A stretch of 64,000 nucleotides of DNA from PALSA-505 sp036501145 (lineage in GTDB: Bacteria > Actinomycetota > Actinomycetes > Streptosporangiales > Streptosporangiaceae). Location: positions 6,809-70,808 of the forward strand of contig DASYAV010000155.1 of assembly GCA_036501145.1 (NCBI GenBank), given 5' to 3'. Shown piece by piece: positions 1 to 9,964 of the stretch. A program made the position numbers and the translations under genes. The notes beneath the pieces were generated by a model. That model searched no databases and was not told the origin of the DNA. It was given only the letters and a program-made list of their open reading frames with translations. Numbering within the stretch: the stretch's first letter is position 1; the number at the start of each line of letters is the position of its first letter.

Positions 1-701
1 TGTCCACGTCCGGGTGGGCGACCACCGCGGCGCCGGTGTCCCCGGCGCCGGTCACGATGTTCACCACTCCGTCGGGCAGCCCGGCCTGCTGGCACACCTC
101 GGCCAGCAGCAGCGCGGTGAGCGGGGTGGTCTCGGCGGGCTTGAGCACGCAGGTGTTGCCGGCCGCGAGGGCCGGCGCCAGCTTCCAGGCCGCCATGAGC
201 AGCGGGAAGTTCCACGGGATGACCTGCCCGGCGACGCCCAGTGGCCGCGGATCCGGGCCGAAGCCGGCGTAGCCGAGTTTGTCCGCCCAGCCGGCGTAGT
301 AGAAGAAGTGCGCACTGGCCAGCGGCACGTCGACGTCGCGCGATTCCTTGATCGGCTTGCCGTTGTCGAGGCTCTCCAGCACCGCGAACTCGCGGGCCCG
401 CTCGGCGATGATCCGCGCAATCCGGTAGATGTACTTGGCCCGCTGGGCGCCGGGCATCGGCCCCCAGACGTTCTCGAAGGCGGTGCGGGCGGCGCGCACC
501 GCCCGGTCCACGTCCTGCTGGCCCGCCAGTGCCACCTCGGCCAGCGGCTCCTCGGTCGCCGGGTTGACGGTACCGAACGTCCGCCCGTCGGCGGCCGGGG
601 CGAACTCGCCGTTCACGAACAGCCCGTAGGACGGGGCGATCGTGACGATCCCCCGCTCCTGCGGTGCGGGAGCGTACTCCCAGGAAACCGTGTCGGTCAT
701 G
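1..701 (-). CDS. Aldehyde dehydrogenase, N-terminal part (cut by window edge)
   Basis: The ATG at 701 follows a good ribosome-binding site (GGAAGG, 6 nt away). About 233 residues are present before the gene runs off the window. Visible are the family's N-terminal strand region (FVNGEF, then TVNPATEEPLAEV) and the NAD-binding segment with IPWNFPLLMAAWKLAPALA followed by CVLKPAE. The catalytic Glu and Cys lie outside the window. Its place beside deoC suggests that it oxidises the acetaldehyde released by deoxyribose-phosphate aldolase, a known actinobacterial pairing. That role is inferred from context. The family call is firm; the substrate is not. Confidence 0.9.
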
Positions 702-805
702 CGCCACCTTCCGGGCCTGCTGCCGGTCTCACCATACTGTCGCACCATGCCTGTCATGCCGGGGCTGGCGGGTGGCTGCCGCGCCGGCACTGCCAGAATG
801 AGGTC

Positions 806-1399
806 ATGCGCGCCGCCTGGGTCAGGGAAACGACGGCCAGGCACTGGCGTGCCCTGATCGCCGCGACCGTCGCCGCGGCTGTCGTGGCCGTGTTCCTGGT
901 GCTGTCCCGGCCCGCCGCGCCTGCCACGTCCTCCGGCCCGGCCGCGCTGAGCCCGGTCACCGGTTTCTCCCGGGTGACCCGGCCCGCCCCCGCCTTCGAC
1001 CTGCCGCCGCTGGACGGCAGCGGCAGCGTCCGGCTCACCGCGCTGCGGGGCAGGCCGCTGGTCGTCAACTTCTGGTCCTCTTCGTGCGGGCCCTGCCAGC
1101 GGGAGTCGCCCGCCATCGCCCGCGTCGCCGCGACGCTGCGCGGCAAGGTGACCTTCGTCGGCATCGACACGGCCGACAGCAAGAGCGCGGCACGGGCCTT
1201 CGCCACCCGTACCCACATGACCTATCACCTCGCCTACGACCCGACGGCGTCGGCGGCCGGCCAGTACCGCGTCCCGGCGCTTCCCGAGACGGTCTTCCTG
1301 ACCAGCTCGGGGACTCAGATTCTCGGCGTCAACCTGGGTGCGCTGACCGCCCAGCACCTGTCGGTCATCCTGCACGACCTGTACGGCATCAGCGCCTGA
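806..1399 (+). CDS. TlpA/ResA-like thioredoxin-fold protein, membrane anchored
   Basis: This 197-aa protein starts at ATG 806 behind a GAGG ribosome-binding site. Residues about 17-34 form a single hydrophobic signal-anchor. A Pro/Ala linker follows, then a TlpA/ResA-type thioredoxin fold in which NFWSSSCGPC carries the redox CxxC at residues 94-97. IARVAATLRGKVTFVGID and YRVPALPETVFL match the later strands and the cis-proline region. It probably reduces or exchanges disulfides outside the membrane, for example in cytochrome c or secreted proteins. It lies on the opposite strand between the aldehyde dehydrogenase and deoC, converges on deoC, and has no evident link to nucleoside metabolism. 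The much longer open frame upstream of 806 is an antisense shadow of the dehydrogenase. Confidence 0.85.
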   Translation: MRAAWVRETTARHWRALIAATVAAAVVAVFLVLSRPAAPATSSGPAALSPVTGFSRVTRPAPAFDLPPLDGSGSVRLTALRGRPLVVNFWSSSCGPCQRESPAIARVAATLRGKVTFVGIDTADSKSAARAFATRTHMTYHLAYDPTASAAGQYRVPALPETVFLTSSGTQILGVNLGALTAQHLSVILHDLYGISA

Positions 1400-1433
1400 G
1401 CCGGCCAACGTGAGCCGGCCAGCCTGAGCCCGG

Positions 1434-2465
1434 TCAGATGGTGAAGTAGTCCGGGCCCGCGTACTGGCCGGTGAGCTGCTTGCTCCGCTGCATGAGCAGG
1501 TCGTTCAGCAGGCTGGAGGCGCCGATGCGGAACAGCGCCGGGGTGAGCCATTCATCACCGGCGGTCTCCCGCACGAGCACCAGGTACCGGATCGCGTCCT
1601 TGGCGGTGCGGATCCCGCCGGCCACCTTCACCCCGACCCGCCGCCCGGTGGCCCCGGCGAAGTCGCGGGCGGCGGCCAGCATGGCGTGCGTGACCACCGG
1701 CGTGGCGGCGGGCGACACCTTGCCGGTGGACGTCTTGATGAAATCGGCGCCGGCCAGCATGGCCAGCCAGGAGGCCCGCGACACGTTGTCCAGGGTGGCC
1801 AGCTCGCCGGTCTCCAGGATGACCTTCAGGTGGGCGCGGCCGCAGGCCTCGCGAACCGCGCGGATCTCCTCATACACCTGCCCGTAGCGGCCGGCCAGGA
1901 ACGCACCCCGGTCGATCACCATGTCCACCTCGTCCGCCCCGGCGTGCACCGCGTCGGCCACATCGGCCAGCTTCACCGCCAGCGACGCCCGGCCGGACGG
2001 GAACGCGGTGGCGACCGAGGCCACCGCCACCGGGCTGCCGGCCAGTTCGCCGTGCGCCACGCCGGCCAGATCGGGGTAGACACACACCGCGGCGACCGGC
2101 GGCACCGCCGGGTCGGCCGGATCCGGGCGGAGGGCCTTGACGCACAGGTCGCGCACCTTACCCGGGGTGTCCGCGCCTTCCAGCGTGGTCAGATCGACCA
2201 TCCGGACCGCCATGGTCAGGGCCCACAGCTTGGCGTCCTTCTTGATCGACCGGGTGGCCAGGCTGGCCGTCCGCTCCTGGGTGGCGACCTGGTCGACGCC
2301 GGGCAGGCCAAGCAGCACCTGGCGCAGCGCGGTGTCGGAGATCTCGGTGCCGACGGCCCCGGCCAGCCAGGGCCGTGCGGCCACCGCCTGGATGCCGGCG
2401 GATACGGTGCTGTCCGCGGATACAGTGCTGCCCGCGGAGGTGGGGCCGCTCGGGGAAACCTGCAC
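1434..2465 (-). CDS. deoC: Deoxyribose-phosphate aldolase
   Basis: Cleaves 2-deoxyribose-5-phosphate to glyceraldehyde-3-phosphate and acetaldehyde in the cytosol. The 343-aa protein carries the class I aldolase landmarks: DEVDMVID with the catalytic Asp (about 181), DFIKTSTGKV with the Schiff-base Lys (about 244) and GVKVAGGIRT with the activating Lys (about 280). It is longer than the roughly 220-260 aa enterobacterial enzymes, as is common in actinobacteria. The extra N-terminus holds an 18-nt tandem duplication (2398-2433) encoding repeated STVSA-like residues. The start is GTG at 2465, 9 nt after the add stop codon, so it is probably translated from the same mRNA as cdd-deoA-add. Confidence 0.95.
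   Translation of the reverse strand: MQVSPSGPTSAGSTVSADSTVSAGIQAVAARPWLAGAVGTEISDTALRQVLLGLPGVDQVATQERTASLATRSIKKDAKLWALTMAVRMVDLTTLEGADTPGKVRDLCVKALRPDPADPAVPPVAAVCVYPDLAGVAHGELAGSPVAVASVATAFPSGRASLAVKLADVADAVHAGADEVDMVIDRGAFLAGRYGQVYEEIRAVREACGRAHLKVILETGELATLDNVSRASWLAMLAGADFIKTSTGKVSPAATPVVTHAMLAAARDFAGATGRRVGVKVAGGIRTAKDAIRYLVLVRETAGDEWLTPALFRIGASSLLNDLLMQRSKQLTGQYAGPDYFTI
2398..2433. repeat. 18-nt tandem duplication inside deoC N-terminus
   Basis: Two adjacent 18-nt units, beginning gcggatac and differing at two positions, lie in frame in the non-conserved leader of DeoC. It is one of several short in-frame tandem repeats in this window. Confidence 0.8.
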
Positions 2466-2474
2466 GGTCTGAGG

Positions 2475-3596
2475 CTACCTTCCCGGGTTTCTGGCGGGCC
2501 CGGGGGCGAGCCGGACGACCGCGTCGCTGGCCGCCCTGGCCACGGCGAAGCCGGGCTTGATCACCGTGTTGATGATGTGCAGCCGCTGGTCGAACGGGGC
2601 GAACGCGCTCTTCATCGCGTTGATGGTCAGCCACTCGATGTCGGACCAGCCGTAGCCGAATGTCTCCGCTAGCGTGTGGAACTCCGACGACAGGGTGACG
2701 TCGCTCATCAGCCGGTTGTCGGTGTTCACCGTGGCCCGGAAGGACAGCTGCCGGAGCAGGCCGATCGGGTGCTCGGCGATCGACGGCGCGGCGCCGGTCT
2801 GCACGTTCGACGTGGGGCACAGCTCCAGCGGGATACGCCGGTCGCGGACGTAGCTGGCCAGCCTGCCCAGGTGCACGGTGCCGTCGGTGGAGACCTGGAT
2901 GTCGTCCACGATGCGGACACCGTGGCCGAGCCGTTCGGCACCGCACCACTGCAGCGCCTCCCAGATGGACGGCAGCCCGAAACCCTCGCCGGCGTGAATG
3001 GTGATGTGGAAGTTCTCCCGCGCCACGTACTGGAACGCGTCCAGGTGCCGGGACGGCGGGCTGCCGGCCTCCGCGCCCGCGATGTCGAACCCGACGACCC
3101 CTTCGTCCCGGTGACGCACCGCGAGCTCGGCGATCTCAAGCGAGCGGGCCGCCGTCCGCATCGCGGTCAGCAGGGCGTACACCGTGATGCCCCGGCCCTC
3201 GCTGCCCCGCCGGAACCCCTCCAGCACCGCCTCGACCACCTGGTCCAGGGTGAGGCCCCCGGCCACGTGCAGCTCGGGGGCGAACCGGACCTCGGCGTAG
3301 ACGACCCCGTCGGCGGCGAGATCCTCGGCGGCCTCCGCGGCCACCCGCACCAGCGCCTCGCGGGTCTGCATGACCGCCACGGTGTGCTGGAACGCATCCA
3401 GGTAGTACTTCAGGTGACCGCGGTTGGCGCCGCGGGTCAGCCAGCGGCCCACCTCGGCCGGGTCGGACGACGGGAGCTTGCCGTAGCCAATCTCGCTGGC
3501 CAGCTCGACCACGGTGGACGGCCGCAGCCCGCCGTCCAGGTGGTCATGCAGCAGCACCTTGGGCACGGCGCGGATTTCCTCCGTGGTCAGCGGCAT
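2475..3596 (-). CDS. add: Adenosine deaminase
   Basis: Hydrolyses adenosine and deoxyadenosine to inosine and deoxyinosine plus ammonia. The 373-aa protein has the zinc and active-site motifs of the family in order: LLHDHLDGG near residues 16-23 (two zinc His), HAGEGFG (zinc His and catalytic Glu), GHGVRI (catalytic His) and TVNTDNRLMS (zinc Asp). The last motif reads NTDN rather than the NTDD of other clades, which I regard as a normal actinobacterial variant. It lies 24 nt after deoA and 9 nt before deoC on the minus strand, in a pyrimidine and purine nucleoside catabolic operon. Start ATG at 3596. Confidence 0.95.
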   Translation of the reverse strand: MPLTTEEIRAVPKVLLHDHLDGGLRPSTVVELASEIGYGKLPSSDPAEVGRWLTRGANRGHLKYYLDAFQHTVAVMQTREALVRVAAEAAEDLAADGVVYAEVRFAPELHVAGGLTLDQVVEAVLEGFRRGSEGRGITVYALLTAMRTAARSLEIAELAVRHRDEGVVGFDIAGAEAGSPPSRHLDAFQYVARENFHITIHAGEGFGLPSIWEALQWCGAERLGHGVRIVDDIQVSTDGTVHLGRLASYVRDRRIPLELCPTSNVQTGAAPSIAEHPIGLLRQLSFRATVNTDNRLMSDVTLSSEFHTLAETFGYGWSDIEWLTINAMKSAFAPFDQRLHIINTVIKPGFAVARAASDAVVRLAPGPARNPGR

Positions 3597-3620
3597 CTGG
3601 CCATTATTGCCGGGCCGGTG

Positions 3621-4919
3621 TCACTCCCCTGGCCTGGGGCCGATGCGCTCCAGCACCGGCGACGGCAGGTCCGGCGGCACCGCCCCGATCCCTATCGCCC
3701 CGGCCAGCGCCTGCCTGGCCCCGGCCATCCGGCCGGGATCGCTGCTGTGCAGTTCCAGCACTGGCTGCCCGCTGGTCACCCGCTCGCCCGGCTTGACCAG
3801 GCAGAGCACACCGGCCGCCGGGTCCACCGGGTCCTCCTTGCGGGCCCGGCCCGCGCCCAGCCGCCAGGCCGCGACACCGACCGCCCGGGCATCCAGCCGG
3901 TGCAGCCAGCCGTTGCCGTCGGCGGCGACCGTCTGCTTGTGTGCCGCTTGCGGCAGCGGCGCGTCCGGATCCCCGCCCTGCGCGGCCACCATGTCCCGGA
4001 ACGTGCGCAGCGCACGCCCGTCAGCCAGCGCCGCGGCCGGGTCGCTGCCCGGCTGGCCGTCCAGCCCGGCCAGCCGGAGCATCTCGGTGGCCAGCGCGAG
4101 AGTCACCTGGACCAGGTCCTCCGGGCCCTCGCCGCGCAGCGTGGCGACCGACTCGGCCACCTCGACCGCGTTGCCGACGGCCCGGCCCAGCGGCGTGTCC
4201 ATCCTGGTGAGCAGCGCGGAGGTGCGCACCCCGTGCTCGGTGCCGAGAGTGACCATGGTCTCGGCCAGTTGCCGCGCCTGATCCAGCTCGCGCATGAAAG
4301 CGCCGTCGCCGACCTTCACGTCCAGCACCAGGGCCGAGGTGCCTTCGGCGATCTTCTTCGACATGATCGAGCTGGCGATGAGCGGGATCGACTCCACGGT
4401 GCCCGTCACGTCGCGCAGCGCGTACAGCTTGCGGTCGGCCGGCGCCAGCCCTGGCCCAGCGGCGCAGATAACACAGCCGGTCTCGCTGAGCACCGCGGCC
4501 ATCTCGGCCGGCGTCAGGGCGGCCCGCCAGCCCGGGATCGCCTCCAGCTTGTCCAGGGTGCCGCCGGTGTGGCCCAGCCCGCGGCCGGACAGCTGCGGCA
4601 CCGCGGCACCGCAGCTGGCCACCAGCGGCGCGAGGATCAGCGAGACCTTGTCGCCGACCCCGCCGGTGGAGTGCTTGTCCACCGTCGGCCGGGTCAGCTG
4701 GCCGAGGTCCAGCCGGTCGCCGGAGTCGACCATGGCCGCGGTCCAGGTGCGCAGCTCGCGCTGGCCGAGCCCGCGGAAGAAGACCGCCATCAGCAGCGCG
4801 GCCACCTGCTCGTCCGGGATCCCGCCGCCGGCGTAGCCGGAGATCAGCGAGCGGATGTCCTCGTCGGCCAGCTGCCGCCCGTCCCGCTTGGCCAGGATCA
4901 GGTCGATGACGTCAGCCAC
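3621..4919 (-). CDS. deoA: Thymidine (pyrimidine-nucleoside) phosphorylase
   Basis: Phosphorolyses thymidine or deoxyuridine to the base and deoxyribose-1-phosphate. The family signature spans KHSTGGVGDKVSLILAPLVA and GRGLGHTGGTLDKLE, with SSIMSKKIAEG and the C-terminal alpha/beta domain (GAGRARKEDPVD) after it. I place the start at GTG 4919: the first residues (VADVIDLILAKRDG) match the family N-terminus, a GGGAGAGGGG ribosome-binding site lies just upstream, and the codon overlaps the cdd stop by 8 nt, which suggests translational coupling. An in-frame ATG at 4988 would add 23 Arg-rich residues and overlap cdd by 77 nt, so it is less likely. Length 432 aa, normal for the family. Confidence 0.93.
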   Translation of the reverse strand: MADVIDLILAKRDGRQLADEDIRSLISGYAGGGIPDEQVAALLMAVFFRGLGQRELRTWTAAMVDSGDRLDLGQLTRPTVDKHSTGGVGDKVSLILAPLVASCGAAVPQLSGRGLGHTGGTLDKLEAIPGWRAALTPAEMAAVLSETGCVICAAGPGLAPADRKLYALRDVTGTVESIPLIASSIMSKKIAEGTSALVLDVKVGDGAFMRELDQARQLAETMVTLGTEHGVRTSALLTRMDTPLGRAVGNAVEVAESVATLRGEGPEDLVQVTLALATEMLRLAGLDGQPGSDPAAALADGRALRTFRDMVAAQGGDPDAPLPQAAHKQTVAADGNGWLHRLDARAVGVAAWRLGAGRARKEDPVDPAAGVLCLVKPGERVTSGQPVLELHSSDPGRMAGARQALAGAIGIGAVPPDLPSPVLERIGPRPGE

Positions 4920-5400
4920 CGCCTGGCCCCTCTCCCGGCCGCGCGTCCTGGGCCTCGGGCGGCGCGTCCCGCCGCTCGGCCAGGTCACCGGCGCCGAAGG
5001 CGGCGGGCAGCAGGCGGCTCAGCTGCTGCGGGCCGTCCTCGGTGTCCACCAGCAGCGCCGGCCCGCCCGCCTCGAGCAGGAGCTGGCGGCACCGGCCGCA
5101 GGGCAGCAGCGGCCGGCCGTCCGCGGCGACCACGCTGACCGCGGCCAGCGCCGGGATGCCATTCTCTGTGTCCGCGCCCTGGGGCGGGCCGCCTGCGTGC
5201 AAGGCGGACACCAGGCCGCATTCGGCGCACAGCGTGAGCCCGTAGGACGCGTTCTCCACGTTGCAGCCGGTCACCAGCCGGCCGCCGGTGGTCAGCCCGG
5301 CCGCGCCGACCCGCAGCCTCGAATACGGCGCGTAGGCGCGTGCTGCTGCCTCGGTGGCCGTGGCCCGCAGCCCGTCCCAGTCGATCGGCTCGCCCGCCAT
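4912..5400 (-). CDS. cdd: Cytidine deaminase
   Basis: Converts cytidine and deoxycytidine to uridine and deoxyuridine, feeding the deoA product encoded directly downstream. The 162-aa protein carries the zinc site: GCNVENASYGLTLCAE (zinc Cys and catalytic Glu) and LPCGRCRQ (two zinc Cys). Start ATG 5400 has a strong GGGAGG ribosome-binding site. The frame is open further upstream but shows no family similarity there. The C-terminal 25 residues, rich in Pro, Glu and Arg, extend past the normal domain and overlap deoA. First gene of the cdd-deoA-add-deoC series. Confidence 0.94.
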   Translation of the reverse strand: MAGEPIDWDGLRATATEAAARAYAPYSRLRVGAAGLTTGGRLVTGCNVENASYGLTLCAECGLVSALHAGGPPQGADTENGIPALAAVSVVAADGRPLLPCGRCRQLLLEAGGPALLVDTEDGPQQLSRLLPAAFGAGDLAERRDAPPEAQDARPGEGPGGG

Positions 5401-5636
5401 CCGCGCACCTCCCGCCGGGGAGCGTAGCAGCCTGGTCTCCTTCAGGGCCGGCCCGTGACGGGGCAGGCAAAGCGAGCGATTTTCAGAACAATCGATCCGT
5501 GAGTCTCGATTTGGCAACAGCACGGTTGAAGAAGTGCCCGGTTCTTCCCCGCTGACGTGAAACGGGTCTAGCCTGCGGGCAGCCAGCGCATAGGGCGGAA
5601 CGGGACTCCGGCAGCTGGCCATTGAAGGAGGTAACG
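5401..5636. promoter_or_regulatory. Divergent promoter region between cdd operon and nucleoside-transport operon
   Basis: This 236-nt spacer, less GC-rich than its surroundings, separates divergent cdd and the BMP lipoprotein gene. It holds an inverted repeat, GAAGAA (5528-5533) and TTCTTC (5542-5547), with an 8-nt spacer. That is a candidate operator for co-regulating both nucleoside operons. I could not define a -10/-35 pair with confidence. Confidence 0.45.
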
Positions 5637-6791
5637 GTGAGAGGGACCATCAGGGTGGTCGCGGCGGTCAGTGTCGCGGCGCTGCTGGCTGCGGGGTGTG
5701 CCAGCGCCTCCAAGCCGGGTTCGTCCGGCGGCTCGTCGTCGAGCTCAGGCGGCTCCGCATCCACGGCGGGCAAATTTCTCGGGTGCATGGTGACCGACAC
5801 CGGCGGCATCGACGACCGGTCGTTCAATGCCTCGTCCTGGCAAGGCATGCAGGAGGCGCAGTCCGCCGACCCGAGCAAGGTCTCGGTCAAGTACCTGCAG
5901 TCCAGTTCGACGGCAGACTACGCGCCGAACATCAGCGCGTTCATCGGCAAGAAGTGCGGGATCATCGTCACGGTCGGGTTCCTGATGGCCGGGGCCACCG
6001 GCACCGCGGCCACCAGCAACACGAGCGCGAAGTTCGCGATCGTGGACTGCGCGATCGCGACGGTCAACTGCCCCACCACGTCCTCGGGGAAGGCCTCCAA
6101 GCCGCCGTCCAACGTGGATTCCCTGGTGTTCAACACCGTCCAGGACGGGTTCCTCGGCGGTTACCTGGCCGCGGGTATGTCGAAGACGGGGAAGGTGGCC
6201 ACGTTCGGCGGGGACAAGATCCCGACGGTGACCATCTACATGGATGGCTTCTGGGACGGGGTGCAGTACTACAACCAGCAGAACCACAAGCACGTGGCCG
6301 TGCTGGGCTGGAACGAGCAGTCGCAGAGCGGTGAGTTCACCAACAGCTTCACCAACCTGACCATGGGGCAGACGATCACCCAGCAGTTCATCAACGAGGG
6401 TGCGGACGTCATCTTCCCGGTGGCCGGTGGTGTCGGCCTGGGTGCGGCCAAGGCCGTGCAGAACGCGGACACCGCGGCCGGCACCCAGAAGGTGAACATG
6501 GAGTGGGTGGACACCGACGGCTGCGTGAGCGCGGCGCAGTACTGCAAGTACTTCATCACCAGCGTGGAGAAGGGTATCCAGACCGCGGTGAAGACCGCGG
6601 TCACGGCCGCCTCCAACGGCACATTCAAGGGCGGCACCTACGTCGGGACGCTGGCCAACGGCGGCGTTACCCTGGCTCCTTACCACGACTTCGCCAGCAA
6701 GGTCCCGTCCACTCTGCAGTCCCAGATCAACACCATCAAGTCCGAGATCATCAGCGGCAAGATCAAACCGGCCACGAAGAGCCCCGTGTAA
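5637..6791 (+). CDS. BMP/PnrA-type nucleoside-binding lipoprotein (ABC transporter substrate-binding protein)
   Basis: Likely binds purine or other nucleosides outside the membrane and delivers them to the ABC transporter encoded next. The GTG at 5637 sits 5 nt behind a near-perfect AAGGAGG (5625-5631). The product is 384 aa. The signal peptide ends in a lipobox (AALLAAGC), so the Cys at about residue 20 should be lipidated. A Ser/Gly linker follows, then the BMP family opening MVTDTGGIDDRSFNASSWQG. Later landmarks are GADVIFPVAGGVGLG and EWVDTDGC. The adjacent nucleoside phosphorylase, deaminases and aldolase support nucleosides as the ligand. A long perfect hairpin follows the stop codon. 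Confidence 0.9.
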   Translation: MRGTIRVVAAVSVAALLAAGCASASKPGSSGGSSSSSGGSASTAGKFLGCMVTDTGGIDDRSFNASSWQGMQEAQSADPSKVSVKYLQSSSTADYAPNISAFIGKKCGIIVTVGFLMAGATGTAATSNTSAKFAIVDCAIATVNCPTTSSGKASKPPSNVDSLVFNTVQDGFLGGYLAAGMSKTGKVATFGGDKIPTVTIYMDGFWDGVQYYNQQNHKHVAVLGWNEQSQSGEFTNSFTNLTMGQTITQQFINEGADVIFPVAGGVGLGAAKAVQNADTAAGTQKVNMEWVDTDGCVSAAQYCKYFITSVEKGIQTAVKTAVTAASNGTFKGGTYVGTLANGGVTLAPYHDFASKVPSTLQSQINTIKSEIISGKIKPATKSPV

Positions 6792-6802
6792 ACCCGCTCT
6801 TA

Positions 6803-6843
6803 CCGGCTGGGCCGGGCCGCCGAGGGCGGCCCGGCCCAGCCGG
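6803..6843 (+). terminator. Perfect 19-bp stem, 3-nt loop hairpin between binding-protein and ABC-ATPase genes
   Basis: The left arm 6803-6821 and right arm 6825-6843 are exact reverse complements around the loop GAG. The stem is almost all G/C and no T-run follows. Its place, just after the binding-protein gene and before the transporter genes, fits a partial terminator or an mRNA-stabilising hairpin that gives more binding protein than permease. That role is inferred. Confidence 0.7.
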
Positions 6844-6902
6844 AGGCATATTGGTGCCCACACGAGTTGGTGCCCGCAAGCACGGCACAGACAGGGACGG
6901 CC

Positions 6903-8611
<1,709 letters not shown>

Positions 8612-8615
<4 letters not shown>

Positions 8616-9964
8616 GCGACGACGTCAGCGACCGGCCGCCAGCGCCCGGCCAGCCCGAGCCGACGGCGGGCTCCGGGGCGGACCCGGGCACCCAGCCGGG
8701 GGCGGGCCTCACCGGGCGGGAGCCCGGCGGCCGCAGCCCGCTGCGCGGCCTGGGCCGGGCCATCCTGGACTCGATCCTGGAGGGCAGCCCGACCGTCACC
8801 ACCACGCTGGCCTTCATCGCCGCCCTGGTAATCGGCGCGCTGGTCATCGCGTTCAGCAACCCGACCGTGCTGCACTACTGGAACAGCTTCTTCGCCGCGC
8901 CCGGCACGGCCATATCAAGCACCTGGGACTCGATCGCCGCCGCCTATTCGGCCATGTTCGAGGGGGCGATCTTCAACCCACACACGATCGCCGCCGCGGC
9001 CAACGGCACCGGCTCGGTCGGCGCCATCTTCTACCCGCTGTCCCAGACCACGGCCCAGGCCACCCCGCTGATCCTCACTGGCCTGTCGGTGGCGCTGGCG
9101 TTCCGGGCCGGGCTGTTCAACATCGGTGCGGCCAGCCAGTGGATCGGCGGTGCGATCGTCGTCACCTGGCTGGGTTTCGGGGTCAGCCTGCCGCCGGTCA
9201 TCCACGTGATCGTCTGCCTGGCCGGCGGATTCGCGGGTGGTGCGGTGATGGGCTGGCTGGTCGGCGCGCTCAAGGCGCGGACCGGGGCACACGAGGTGAT
9301 CGTCACGATCATGCTCAACTACGTGATGTACGACGTGCTGTCCTACCTGCTCGGCACGCCGAAGGCGCTGCAACTGCCGCACCAGGCCGACCTGATCAGC
9401 CCGGGCATCGCCGCCAACGCTCAGCTACCGCACGTCGGCGGGCCCGCACCACAGGTCGGGGTCGGGTTCCTGATCGCGATCGCCGCCGCCATCGCCATGT
9501 GGTGGTTGCTGGCCCGCAGCACCACCGGCTTTCAGTTCCGCACCGTCGGGGCGAACCCGAGCGCCGCCCGCACCGCGGGCATGAGCGTGGAGAAGACCTG
9601 GGTGCTGGCCATGCTGCTGGCCGGCGGCCTGGCCGGGCTCAGCGGCGCGGTGACCACGCAGGGCGTGTTCTACAACCTCAACAGCCAGAGCTACGGCAGC
9701 TACGGCATCAACGGCATCACGGTCGCGCTGCTCGGCCGGGCGAAACCGCTCGGCACCGTGCTGGCTGCGCTGCTGTTCGGGGCGCTGGAGGCCGGCGGCA
9801 CGGTGATGGAGGCCGCCACCACGGTGCCCATCGACATCGTCGAAGTGCTGCAGGGCCTGATCGTGCTGTTCGTGGCGGCACCGCTGATGATCAGGGCGGT
9901 GTTCCGGCTGCGCGCGGCGCAGAGCACCGGCATGGAGGCCGTGGCTAAGGGGTGGAACGGATGA
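8612..9964 (+). CDS. Nucleoside ABC transporter permease 1
   Basis: A 450-aa integral membrane protein of the branched-chain amino acid / ribose / nucleoside permease family (YufP/NupP-like). The first 45 residues are a Pro/Gly-rich cytoplasmic leader. About nine hydrophobic segments follow. The conserved family core is visible: TGLSVALAFRAGLFNIGAASQ, cut here to its central FRAGLFNIGA, then EVIVTIMLNYV and GGLAGLSGAVTTQG. It overlaps the ATPase gene by 4 nt and the second permease by 4 nt, so the three are translationally linked. The substrate is inferred from the operon. Confidence 0.9.

Noticed and set aside
4920..4988. ATG at 4988 as deoA start
   Set aside because: It would add an Arg/Pro-rich segment unlike the family and overlap cdd by 77 nt. 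GTG 4919 has a good ribosome-binding site and the correct N-terminus.
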